A stretch of DNA of 60,532 nucleotides from Paracoccus salipaludis (lineage in GTDB: Bacteria > Pseudomonadota > Alphaproteobacteria > Rhodobacterales > Rhodobacteraceae). The stretch spans positions 1 to 60,532 of the forward strand of contig NZ_NSJZ01000016.1 of assembly GCF_002287065.1 (NCBI RefSeq). Reading direction: 5' to 3'. Position numbers and translations under genes: made by a program. Below the pieces are notes generated by a model that was not told where the DNA came from, did no database searches, and saw only the letters and a program-made list of their open reading frames with translations. Of the stretch, positions 17,417-25,603 are shown one piece after another (positions within the stretch are counted from its first letter, which is position 1; the number at the start of each line of letters is the position of its first letter).

Positions 17417-18912
17417 GCAGGCTCCGCCTCGCGTCCGAGGCCCATGGCCAGGCGGACGATGTTTTCCTCGGTGATGGCCGTCCCCGAAACCTCGCCGGCC
17501 AGGCGGCCCTGCCGCATGACAAGCACGCGGTCGGCAAGACCCATCACCTCGGGCAGTTCGGACGAGATCACGATCACCCCCTTGCCCGCCCGCGCCAACG
17601 CCCGGACGAAATTGTAGATCTGCTGCTTGGTGCCGACGTCGATGCCGCGCGTGGGCTCGTCGATCAGGATGATCTCGGGCTCGGTCAGCATGGTCTTGGC
17701 CAGCAGCAGCTTCTGCTGGTTGCCGCCCGACAGCGCGCCCGCAGGCATCGCGGGCGAGGCGGCGCGGATGTCGAACTCGCGCGTTGCCGCTGTCATGGCC
17801 TGCGCTTCCCGGGCGCGGTCGATGCGAAAGCCGAAGCGGTCCAGGGCGGCAAGCGTCAGGTTCTCGGTCAGGGGCTTGTCCAGCAGCAGCCCGGCTTCCT
17901 TCCGGTCCTCGGTCAGATAGGCGATCCCGGCGGCCACGGCGTCGCGGGCATGGCGGATCGCCGTGGGCTGGCCCCGGACCGCGATCCTTCCGCCCGAGGG
18001 GCGCAGCCCCGCGATCGCCTCGGCCAGTTCCGTGCGGCCCGAGCCGACAAGGCCCGCGATGCCCAGGATCTCGCCCCGGCGCAGGGTCAGCGCGACGTCT
18101 GCGACCCTGACCGCGCCCGGCACGCTCAGCCCCTCGACGCGCAGCAGTTCTTCGCCCGTGGGCGTGTCCTTGGGCGGGAAGATGTCCCGCAGCTCGCGCC
18201 CGACCATGGCGGTGGCCATGCCGTCCTCAGTCAGTTCCCCTCGGCTAGCCCGGCGCACCACCGCGCCGTCGCGCAGGACGGTGATGCGGTCGGCCAGCCG
18301 CGCGACCTCGTCCAGGCGGTGCGAACAGAACATCAGCGCCACGCCCTCGGCCCTGAGCCGGTCCACCTGCGCATAAAGCGCCTCGACCTCGCGGTGGGTC
18401 AGGGCGGCGGAAGGCTCGTCCATGATGAGGACGCGGGCCCTGCGCGACAGGGCCTTGGCGATCTCGACCATCTGGCGGTCGGGCACCGACAGGTCGCGGA
18501 TGCGCGCCTCGGGGCGGATCGCGGTGCCGAGGCGCTCCAGCAGCTCGGCCGCCGCGGCCCGCATGGCCGCATGGTCCAGCCGCGGGCCGCGGGTGATCTC
18601 GCGCCCCAGGAAGATGTTGGCGGCGACCGTCAGGTCGGGCGCGAGGTTGAATTCCTGATGGATGACGACGATCCCCGCCGCCTCGGCCTCGGGTCCGCTG
18701 CGGAAGGGGGCAGGGCGGCCGTCCAGCAGCACCTGCCCCGAGGTGGGCGCAAGAAAGCCGCCCAGGATCTTCATGATCGTGGACTTGCCGGCGCCGTTCT
18801 CTCCGATCAGCGCATGGACCTCGCCCGCGTTCAGGGCAAGGTCGATGCCGTGCAGCACCTCGACGGGGCCGAAGCTTTTCGTCACCCTGTCCAGCGCAAG
18901 CACCGCCGTCAC
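17413..18912 (-). CDS. Sugar ABC transporter ATP-binding protein (RbsA family, two nucleotide-binding domains)
   Basis: A 499-residue protein with two ATPase halves. The first has Walker A GENGAGKST, IRDLSVPDRQMVEIAKAL in place of a canonical signature, and LIMDEPSAAL. The second has a degenerate P-loop (GLVGSGRTELA), signature LSGGNQQKLLLAK and LIDEPTRGIDVGTK. This is the normal RbsA/MglA arrangement. It overlaps the dehydrogenase gene before it and the permease after it. Confidence 0.93.
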   Translation of the reverse strand: MTAVLALDRVTKSFGPVEVLHGIDLALNAGEVHALIGENGAGKSTIMKILGGFLAPTSGQVLLDGRPAPFRSGPEAEAAGIVVIHQEFNLAPDLTVAANIFLGREITRGPRLDHAAMRAAAAELLERLGTAIRPEARIRDLSVPDRQMVEIAKALSRRARVLIMDEPSAALTHREVEALYAQVDRLRAEGVALMFCSHRLDEVARLADRITVLRDGAVVRRASRGELTEDGMATAMVGRELRDIFPPKDTPTGEELLRVEGLSVPGAVRVADVALTLRRGEILGIAGLVGSGRTELAEAIAGLRPSGGRIAVRGQPTAIRHARDAVAAGIAYLTEDRKEAGLLLDKPLTENLTLAALDRFGFRIDRAREAQAMTAATREFDIRAASPAMPAGALSGGNQQKLLLAKTMLTEPEIILIDEPTRGIDVGTKQQIYNFVRALARAGKGVIVISSELPEVMGLADRVLVMRQGRLAGEVSGTAITEENIVRLAMGLGREAEPA

Positions 18913-20018
18913 GGCCGCACCTCTACCCAGGCGCCGTCCCGCGCCGCCGAAGCCTGCGCGGCGGCGATGAAGGCCATGCCGGACAGCCCGTCGGCCAGCC
19001 CCGGCAGTCGCGCCAGCGGCGCGTCGTCCCCCCGGATCACCGCCGCGATATCGGCGTAAAGGTTGGCGAAGGCTTCAAGATACCCTTCGGGGTGGCCCGG
19101 CGGGGTGCGGAAGGACGCCGAGCGGTCCTGTGCCCGGGTCAGGATGCGCGGCGGCTCACCCTTCACGGTGAAGACCAGCCGCTCGGGGTCCTCCTGCTGC
19201 CACTCCAGCGCGCCCCTGGTGCCGAAGACGCGCAGCGACAGTCCGTTCTCGCGCCCGACGGCGACCTGGCTGGCCCACAAGCCGCCCCGCGCGCCCGAGG
19301 CATAGCGCAGCATCACCCGCACATCGTCGTCCACGCGCCGCCCCGGCACCATGCTGGACAGTTCGGCGGCAAGGGCGGCGGGCGTCTGGCCGGTCACGAA
19401 CTCGGCCAGTTGCCAGGCGTGGGTGCCGATGTCGCCGATGGCGCCTGCGCCCGACCGCGCCGGGTCGGTGCGCCAGTCGGCCTGCTTGCTGTGCACATCG
19501 TCCGCAAGCCAGCCTTGCAGATATTCCGCCTGCACCAGCCGCAGATCGCCGATGCCGCCCTCGGCCACGATGGCACGGGCTTCCCGGACCATGGGATGGG
19601 CGCAATAGTTGTGGGTCAGGAAGAACCGCGCGCGGCTGTTGGCGGCGGCCTGGGCGATGGCCCGGGCCTGTTCGGGTGTCGCGGCCAGCGGCTTGTCGCA
19701 GATGACGTGGATGCCCGCGTCGAGGAAGGCGACCGCGACGGGCGCGTGCAGGTGGTTCGGGGTCACGACCGACACCGCGCGGATGCCGTCGGGACGGGCC
19801 GCCTCGGCCTGCGCCATCTCGTGGAAATCGGCATAGGAGCGGTCCAGCCCCAGCGCCCTGGCCGAAGCTTCCGCCCGTGCGGGGTCCGAGGACAGCGCGC
19901 CTGCGACCAGCCGGAAGTGGCCGTCCATCCGCGCGGCGATGCGATGGACCGCGCCGATGAAGGCGCCTTCGCCGCCGCCGACCATGCCCAGCGGGATGGG
20001 GGTGGGTGCCTCAGCCAT
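18909..20018 (-). CDS. Gfo/Idh/MocA-family sugar or polyol dehydrogenase
   Basis: A 369-residue NAD(P)-dependent oxidoreductase with an N-terminal Rossmann motif (GMVGGGEGAFIGAVHR) and the cofactor/catalytic motif VICDKPLAATPEQA, which has CDKP where many members have EKP. Family members oxidise inositols, sugars or sugar acids in the cytoplasm. Start 20018 (MAEAPTPIPLG) overlaps the isomerase stop by eight bases; a longer frame to 20144 is Arg-rich noise. With the isomerase and ABC importer it forms a catabolic operon. Confidence 0.88.
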   Translation of the reverse strand: MAEAPTPIPLGMVGGGEGAFIGAVHRIAARMDGHFRLVAGALSSDPARAEASARALGLDRSYADFHEMAQAEAARPDGIRAVSVVTPNHLHAPVAVAFLDAGIHVICDKPLAATPEQARAIAQAAANSRARFFLTHNYCAHPMVREARAIVAEGGIGDLRLVQAEYLQGWLADDVHSKQADWRTDPARSGAGAIGDIGTHAWQLAEFVTGQTPAALAAELSSMVPGRRVDDDVRVMLRYASGARGGLWASQVAVGRENGLSLRVFGTRGALEWQQEDPERLVFTVKGEPPRILTRAQDRSASFRTPPGHPEGYLEAFANLYADIAAVIRGDDAPLARLPGLADGLSGMAFIAAAQASAARDGAWVEVRP

Positions 20019-21072
20019 CGGCCAGCCCCAGCGCGCGGCGGTTCGCAGTCTCGTCCGTGCCCTGCGCCGCGAAATCGTCAAAGGCGTGGGGTGTCGTGCG
20101 AATGATGTGGCGGCGGACGAACTCGGCCCCCTCGCGCGCGCCATCCTCGGGATGCTTCAGCGCGCATTCCCATTCCACCACCGCCCAGCCGTCGAAGTCG
20201 TACTGCGCAAGCTTCGAGAAGATCGCCCCGAAATCCACCTGCCCGTCGCCCAGGCTGCGGAACCGCCCGGCGCGGTCCACCCATGACTGGTAGCCGCCAT
20301 AGACCCCCTGCCGCCCGGTCGGCCGGAACTCGGCGTCCTTGACGTGGAACATGCGGATGCGCTCGTGGTAGATGTCGATGTTGTCGAGATAGTCGAGCTG
20401 CTGCAGCAGGTAGTGCGACGGGTCGTACAGCATGTTCGCGCGGGGATGCTGGCCCACGCGGTCGAGGAACATCTCGAAGCTCACGCCGTCGTGCAGGTCC
20501 TCGCCCGGGTGGATCTCGTAGCAGATATCCACGCCCACCTCGTCCGCCAGGTCAAGCAGCGGCCGCCAGCGGCGCGCGAGTTCGTCAAAGGCCATGTCCA
20601 CCAGCCCCGGCGCCCGCTGCGGCCAGGGATAAAGGTAGGGCCACGCCAGCGCGCCCGAAAAGCTTGCCATCGCCTTCAGCCCCATTGCGGCGCTGGCCCG
20701 GATCGCCTTGCCGACCTGTCCGGTCGCCCAGGCCTGCCGCGCAGCCGGCTTGCCGTGAACCGAGGCCGGCGCAAAGGCGTCGAAGGCGGCGTCATAGGCC
20801 GGATGCACGGCGACCAGCTGGCCCTGCAGATGGGCCGAAAGCTCGGTCACCTCGACGCCGTTTTGCCGCGCGGTGCCGAGGAACTCGTCGCGGTAATCCT
20901 GCGACCCGACCGCAAGGTCGAGGTCGATCAGCCGGCTGTCCCCGCTGGGGACCTGCACACCTTCATAGCCGAGCGATGCCGCCCAGCGGGTGATGCCGTC
21001 CCAGCTGTCGAACGGCGCCTGATCCCCGGCGAACTGCGCCAGAAACAGCGCAGGCCCCTTGATGGTCCTCAT
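20011..21072 (-). CDS. Sugar phosphate isomerase/epimerase (xylose isomerase-like TIM barrel)
   Basis: A 353-residue AP-endonuclease-2 type TIM barrel. Metal-binding stretches are readable: ICYEIHPGEDLHDG, NMLYDPSHYLLQQLDYL, MFHVKDAEF and VVEWECALKHPEDG. Relatives isomerise, epimerise or dehydrate inositol- and sugar-type substrates and often pair with Gfo/Idh dehydrogenases, as here. Start 21072 has a strong AGGAGGA upstream. It is the first gene of the operon, just downstream of a perfect LacI-type operator. Confidence 0.87.
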   Translation of the reverse strand: MRTIKGPALFLAQFAGDQAPFDSWDGITRWAASLGYEGVQVPSGDSRLIDLDLAVGSQDYRDEFLGTARQNGVEVTELSAHLQGQLVAVHPAYDAAFDAFAPASVHGKPAARQAWATGQVGKAIRASAAMGLKAMASFSGALAWPYLYPWPQRAPGLVDMAFDELARRWRPLLDLADEVGVDICYEIHPGEDLHDGVSFEMFLDRVGQHPRANMLYDPSHYLLQQLDYLDNIDIYHERIRMFHVKDAEFRPTGRQGVYGGYQSWVDRAGRFRSLGDGQVDFGAIFSKLAQYDFDGWAVVEWECALKHPEDGAREGAEFVRRHIIRTTPHAFDDFAAQGTDETANRRALGLADG

Positions 21073-21109
21073 GCCGATCCTCCTCCTGAGGCAGAAGCTA
21101 GATCGCCGA

Positions 21110-21123
21110 TGTAATCGTTTGCA
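21110..21123. promoter_or_regulatory. LacI-family operator
   Basis: The 14-mer TGTAATCGTTTGCA matches the LacI/GalR consensus TGnAAnCGnTTnCA at every fixed position, with the central CG. It lies 38 bases before the isomerase start and 65 before the lacI-family start, in the divergent promoter region, so it is probably the site by which the adjacent regulator controls the sugar operon and perhaps itself. Confidence 0.75.
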
Positions 21124-21187
21124 AGTGTCCTTTTGGATCAGCCTGCAAATGCTTGCGCACGGGTCCGTGCGCCGCATAGTTCAGGGC

Positions 21188-22210
21188 ATGGGTGATGCAG
21201 GCTTGCAGGGGACGAGACAGGGGGCGGCGCGGCTTGCGGACGTGGCGCGCCTCGCGGGGGTCTCGGTGGCCACGGTGTCGAGGGCGCTTTCGCGGCCCGA
21301 TCTCGTGTCGCCCGATACGCGCGATGCGGTGCAGCAGGCGATCGCGGCGACCGGCTATCGCATGAACCACGCCGCGCGGAACCTGCGGAAAGGACGGACC
21401 GGCGCGGTCGTGGCGCTGGTGCCGAACCTCGGCAACCCGTTCTTCGCCAAGATCCTTGCCGGGATGGGCGCGGCGCTCAATGCGCAGGGGTACGACCTGC
21501 TTGTCGGGGATACGCTGGCGCCGGGCGGGCGCCACCGCGCGCTGCGCCGCTTTCTGGACCCATCGCGGGCGGACGGGATCATCCTTCTGGACGGCCAAGT
21601 GACGGCCGACGATCTCGCGGCGCTGCCCGGCGCGCCGCCGCTGGTGATGGCCTGCGAATGGATCGAGGGTGCGCCGCTTCCGCGCGTGGTGCTGGACAAT
21701 GCGGCGGGAACGGAACTGGCGGCCCGGCACCTGCTGGCGCTGGGCCATCGCCGCATCGGCTGGATCGGCGGCCCCGAGGACAACGTGCTGCACCAGGCAC
21801 GCATCGCCGGTCTGGCCCGCGTGCTGCCCGATCCCGGGCCGGGCTATGACGGTGACTTCACGCTGGAATCAGGGGTCAGCGCGGCCGAAAGATGGCTGGA
21901 CACGCGGGCAGCCGACCGGCCGACCGCCGTGATCGGCTTCAGCGATGAATCCGCCGCCGGCTTCATGGGCGAGCTTCAGCGCCGCGGCGTGTCGGTGCCG
22001 GAACAGGTCTCGGTCGTCGGCTTCGACGGGATCGACTGGGTTGCGCATCTGCCTGTCCCGCTCAGCACGGTCCGCCAGCCCAAGCGCGACCTCGGCAGCG
22101 CTGCGGCCCGCGTTCTCATGGCGCTGATCGCCGGGCAGCCTGTCGCGTCCAGCACCGTTCTCGAACCCCAGCTGGTGCTGCGGAAGTCCTCCGGCCCCGC
22201 GCCGGCATGA
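21188..22210 (+). CDS. LacI-family transcriptional regulator of the sugar operon
   Basis: A 340-residue repressor with an N-terminal helix-turn-helix and hinge (RLADVARLAGVSVATVSRAL, then YRMNHAARNLRKGRTG) and a periplasmic-binding-like effector domain (VVALVPNLGNPFFAKILAGM, VIGFSDESAAGFM, VSVVGFDGIDWV). It is divergent from the isomerase/dehydrogenase/ABC operon and shares the intergenic operator, the usual layout for a local repressor. Start ATG 21188 was chosen because HTH proteins of this family begin 10-15 residues before the helices; upstream in-frame codons cross the operator. Confidence 0.9.
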   Translation: MGDAGLQGTRQGAARLADVARLAGVSVATVSRALSRPDLVSPDTRDAVQQAIAATGYRMNHAARNLRKGRTGAVVALVPNLGNPFFAKILAGMGAALNAQGYDLLVGDTLAPGGRHRALRRFLDPSRADGIILLDGQVTADDLAALPGAPPLVMACEWIEGAPLPRVVLDNAAGTELAARHLLALGHRRIGWIGGPEDNVLHQARIAGLARVLPDPGPGYDGDFTLESGVSAAERWLDTRAADRPTAVIGFSDESAAGFMGELQRRGVSVPEQVSVVGFDGIDWVAHLPVPLSTVRQPKRDLGSAAARVLMALIAGQPVASSTVLEPQLVLRKSSGPAPA

Positions 22211-22232
22211 AGGCCGCAGGGCAGGGGTCAAG

Positions 22233-22288
22233 GCGTTCCGGCAGGGGGCGGTCGGAACGCGGACGACGGAATGCACTTTGCCGTCGTC
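22233..22288 (+). terminator. Two tandem hairpins after the lacI-family gene
   Basis: Two perfect 8-bp inverted repeats sit almost back to back: GCGTTCCG (22233-22240) with CGGAACGC (22253-22260), and GACGACGG (22262-22269) with CCGTCGTC (22281-22288). They begin 23 bases after the stop. There is no U-run, as often in GC-rich genomes. They probably end the regulator transcript before the aldo/keto reductase. Confidence 0.55.
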
Positions 22289-22424
22289 GCAAGGCCGATG
22301 CAGGGCGGATAGCGCCTGGCCGACTGCAACGGTTTGGAAGGAAGCCGGACCCGGTGCGGGCGGCCTCCCTTGACGGGAACGATCGCGCGCGCTTCCCTGC
22401 CGCGGCTCGGAACAGGAGGCGCAG

Positions 22425-23384
22425 ATGGAGCAAAGACGGCTCGGCGACCGCAGCGTCAGCGCCATCGGCCTTGGCACGATGAGCTTCGGCGGCATCTTCG
22501 GCCCGACGGACGAAGCGGCCTCGCTGGCCTGCTTGGACGCGGCGGCGGATGCCGGGATCAGCCATTTCGACACGGCCGACATCTACGGCATGGGTGTGTC
22601 GGAACGCATCATCGGCAAGTGGGGTCTCCGCGACATCCACCTCGCCACCAAATGCGGCATCGTGAACGGCCCGCCGCGGACGGTGCGCAATGACGAAGCC
22701 TACATCCGCCAGTGTCTCGAGGCCTCGCTGCGGCGGCTCGGGCGCGAGCATGTGGATCTCTACTACATCCACCGCCGCCAGCCCGAGGTTCCGGTCGAGG
22801 ATCTGGCCGGGACGATGGGCAGGCTGGTCGAGGAAGGAAAGATCGGCGGCTACGGCCTTTCCGAGGTCGCGCCCTCGACCCTGCGCCGCGCCCATACCGA
22901 GCATCCGGTGGCCGCCGTGCAGAACGAGTTTTCACTGTGGACGCGCCTGCCCCAGCTTGGCCTGATCCGGGCCTGCAAGGAACTGGGGGTAGCCTTCGTC
23001 GCCTTCTCGCCGCTCGGGCGGGGGATGTTCGGGCGCGAGCCCCTGACGCGGGACTTCCGCGCGGGCATCGATTTCCGCGACAGCAATCCGCGCTTCACCG
23101 AGCCGAACTTCTCGGCAAACCTCGCGGCCATCGCGCCCTTCCGCGCCCTTTGCGCCGAACGGGGCTGGACCGTTCCGGGTGCGGCGCTTGCATGGGTTCT
23201 CGCGCAGGGCGACCACATCATCCCGATTCCGGGCACCCGGTCGGCGGAGCATCTTCGCGATTGGCGGGTTGCGGATCTCGACGCGGCCGACATCGCCGAG
23301 ATCGAGCGCCTTCTTCCCGCCGGCTTTGCCCATGGCGACCGTTACGGCGACCACCAGATGGGTTTCGTGGAACGTTATTGCTGA
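22425..23384 (+). CDS. Aldo/keto reductase
   Basis: A 319-residue (beta/alpha)8 NADPH-dependent reductase. The catalytic tetrad is readable as Asp49 and Tyr54 (HFDTADIYG), Lys76 (LATKCG) and His116 (YYIHRRQ). Further markers are the N-terminal RRLGDRSVSAIGLGTMSFGG, FVAFSPLGRGMF and the cofactor segment IIPIPGTRSAEHL. It resembles the AKR13/YakC-type group. AGGAGGCGC precedes the ATG. The substrate is unknown, and it is separated by hairpins from the sugar regulator, so a role in that pathway is only possible. Confidence 0.9.
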   Translation: MEQRRLGDRSVSAIGLGTMSFGGIFGPTDEAASLACLDAAADAGISHFDTADIYGMGVSERIIGKWGLRDIHLATKCGIVNGPPRTVRNDEAYIRQCLEASLRRLGREHVDLYYIHRRQPEVPVEDLAGTMGRLVEEGKIGGYGLSEVAPSTLRRAHTEHPVAAVQNEFSLWTRLPQLGLIRACKELGVAFVAFSPLGRGMFGREPLTRDFRAGIDFRDSNPRFTEPNFSANLAAIAPFRALCAERGWTVPGAALAWVLAQGDHIIPIPGTRSAEHLRDWRVADLDAADIAEIERLLPAGFAHGDRYGDHQMGFVERYC

Positions 23385-23604
23385 GGGCTGCGGCCGCGGT
23401 GCACTGTGGCGGGACTGGCTGCGACATGCATTGAGGATGGTTTGAGGCTTGGGCGGCCGTCGATGATCTTTGCGCCCATGGTTGCGCCACATCGTGCCAC
23501 GCGACACAGGCTTCCGGCCCCTGAAACGACCGGCAACCGCAGATGCCAAGACTGTTGGTGGCGACCCCGGTTGCAAAACCGGGCCTGCTGTCCGTCTCCC
23601 TCAG

Positions 23605-23972
23605 TCGACCACGAATTCCTTCGAGGTCTTCGGCGGCCCCACGACCTCGCTGATCGTCTACACGACCGAAGCCTGGCGGGCCGAGAACCCCAAGACCTGC
23701 GCGGTCTTCCTGGGCGCCTTCCTCAGGCCAGCGACTGGATCAAGGCCCATCCCGAGGAGGCGGCGGACACCTTCCTTCGGGTCGCGCAGTCGGACCTCGA
23801 CCGCGAGCTGATCCTGTCCATCCTGTCGGACGGGAAATACAGCTTCGATCCCGTGCCGCGGAATACCCTGTCGCTCGCGACGTTCATGCATGACGTGGGC
23901 GCGCTGAAGACCCGTTCCGAAAGCTGGAAGGACTATTTCTTCGAGGACCTGCATGACCGCGAGGGAAGCTGA
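23605..23972 (+). pseudogene. Remnant of a sulfonate/nitrate-type ABC substrate-binding protein (SsuA/NMT1-like)
   Basis: Only the last third of a binding protein remains. One frame reads NSFEVFGGPTTSLIVYTTEA and on through ENPKTCAVFLGAF; at about 23720-23730 the homology jumps frame to QASDWIKAHPEEAADTFL and continues to the end (SWKDYFFEDLHDREGS). The N-terminal two thirds and the signal peptide are missing, and the 220 bases before it hold nothing recognisable. It directly precedes the matching ATPase and permease genes, so it was once the binding component of that importer. Confidence 0.78.
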
Positions 23973-23975
23973 GGC

Positions 23976-24793
23976 ATGAACATGTATTTGGCCAATTCGC
24001 TGGCCGGGGCGGCCGTCGCGTCCGCCCCCCCCCCCCCGTACTGAAGGCGCAGGATTTGACGCTGACCTATGCGGGACCCAAGGGCCCCAACATCGCCGTG
24101 GACCGCGTCAGCCTGCAGATCGCCTGGGGCGAGCGGCTGGTCCTTCTGGGCCAGTCCGGCTGCGGCAAGTCCTCGATCCTCAAGGCGCTTGCGGGCTTCC
24201 TCAAGCCCGTGGGCGGGACAATCACCCTGCACGGCAAGCCCGTTACCGGGCCGGGGCCCGACCGCATCGTGGTCTTTCAGGAATTCGACCAGCTTCTGCC
24301 CTGGAAGACGGCCGTGCAGAATGTCGAGTTCCCGCTGCGCAAGGCGCGGGGCCTGGGCAAGGCCGAGGCGCGGCAACGCACCGAGGACGCGCTGGAGCGG
24401 GTGGGCCTGACCCGCGCGCTGACATCCTTCCCGCACCAGCTTTCGGGCGGCATGAAGCAGCGCGTGGCCATTGCGCGGGCCCCGGCGATGAAGCCCGAGG
24501 TCCTGCTGATGGACGAGCCCTTCGCCGCGCTGGACGCGCTGACGCGCGAGCGGTTGCAGGCGGACCTTCTGCGCGTGGCCGAGGAAACGCGGGCCACGCT
24601 GCTGTTCGTCACCCGTTCGATCGAGGAGGCGGTCCTGATCGGCACGCGCCTGCACCTTCTGTCCTCGCATCCGGGCCGGACGATCCGCACCATGACCACC
24701 GAGGGCGCGGTCCCGGGCGAGCCGTCCTTCGCCCAACTGTCGCAGGAAGTCCACGAACTGTTGTTCCAGGGCGGGGTGACGGCCGATGTCTGA
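23976..24793 (+). CDS. Sulfonate/taurine-type ABC transporter ATP-binding protein, start disrupted by a C13 tract
   Basis: The ATPase core is complete: Walker A GQSGCGKSS, FQEFDQLLPWKTAVQNV, signature LSGGMKQRVAIARA, Walker B LLMDEPFAALDALTRE. The natural start appears to be ATG 23976 or 23982 (MYLANSLAGAAVASAPP), four bases after the preceding stop, but 13 consecutive C at 24025-24037 throw that frame into a TGA at 24042-24044. Eleven or fourteen C would rejoin the frame at VLKAQDLTLTYAG. As written, only a TTG at 24056 could start the core. It overlaps the permease by eight bases. The unusual RSIEEAVLIG replaces the common THDIEEA. Confidence 0.8.
24025..24037 (+). repeat. Poly-C tract of 13 bases inside a coding start region
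   Basis: Thirteen uninterrupted C follow codon 16 of the ABC ATPase. It is the longest homopolymer I noticed in the window and sits exactly where the reading frame breaks. Such tracts slip during replication and are also prone to sequencing error. Confidence 0.9.
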
Positions 24794-25603
24794 CCTGAGC
24801 CATCTTCACGCCCCGCCATCCGCCTGGCACCAGGCCCTGAACGCGCCATGGCTGCGGCGTCTGGCAGTGCTGGTCCTGCTGGCGGCGATCTGGGAGGTCG
24901 CCGCGATCATCCAGAACAACCCGATCATGCTGCCGCACTTCACCGCGGTCGTGGCCGCCCTTCGGCAGTCGGTCCTGCATGATGGCCTGCTGGCTTCGGC
25001 GGGGGTGTCGATCGAGGTCCTGCTGAAGGGCTACGTGATCGCCGTGGCGCTGGCGCTGCTGCTGGTCGGGCATGCCGCCGCCAACGGCTTTGCCCGCGAG
25101 GCGCTGCAGACCCTGACCGCGATGCTGAACCCGCTGCCGACCATCGCGCTGTTGCCCTTGGCGATGCTGTGGTTCGGCCTGAACGAGGCGAGCCTGATCT
25201 TCGTGCTCTGCCACGCCGTTGTCTGGCCGCTGGCGCTTGCCGCGCTGTCGGGTTTCGACTCCGTGCCCAAGACGCAGCGCCTGGTGGGCCGCAACTACGG
25301 CCTGCGCGGGCCGGGGTTCGTGCTGCAGATCCTGATCCCTGCCGCGCTGCCCTCACTGATCTCGGGCCTCAAGATCGGCTGGGCCTTCGCCTGGCGCACG
25401 CTGATCGCGTCCGAGCTGGTCTTCGGAGTCACCTCGGGCTCGGGCGGGCTTGGCTGGTTCATCTACCGCAGCCGCAACGACCTTTACACCGACAAGGTTT
25501 TCGCCGGGCTAGCCGTCGTCATCCTGATCGGCCTGGTCGTCGAGATCGTCCTGTTCCGCAGCATCGAGAAGCACACCGTCCGCCGCTGGGGATGCAGAAA
25601 TGA
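24786..25603 (+). CDS. Sulfonate/taurine-type ABC transporter permease, C-terminal frameshift
   Basis: A BPD-type permease of the SsuC/TauC family with about six helices (RLAVLVLLAAIWEVAAII; TALLPLAM-type segment; FAGLAVVILIGLVVEIVLF) and the coupling segment of the family, ending SIEKHTVRRWG. At the run of four G at 25588-25591 the frame continues as CRNERS and stays open to 25982, over the next gene. One extra G would give WGMQK and a stop at 25601-25603, making an ATGA overlap with the monooxygenase, which I take as the original end. Nearly the whole membrane domain is intact. Confidence 0.82.

Noticed and set aside
21144..21157. Second LacI-operator-like site (TGCAAATGCTTGCG)
   Set aside because: Centre is TG rather than CG and the right end is CG, so too many consensus positions fail.
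23384..23479. A minus-strand ATG at 23479 reading MGAKIIDGR, like the start of FolD
   Set aside because: Only about eight residues match and the frame ends after 32 codons with unrelated sequence; chance is likely.
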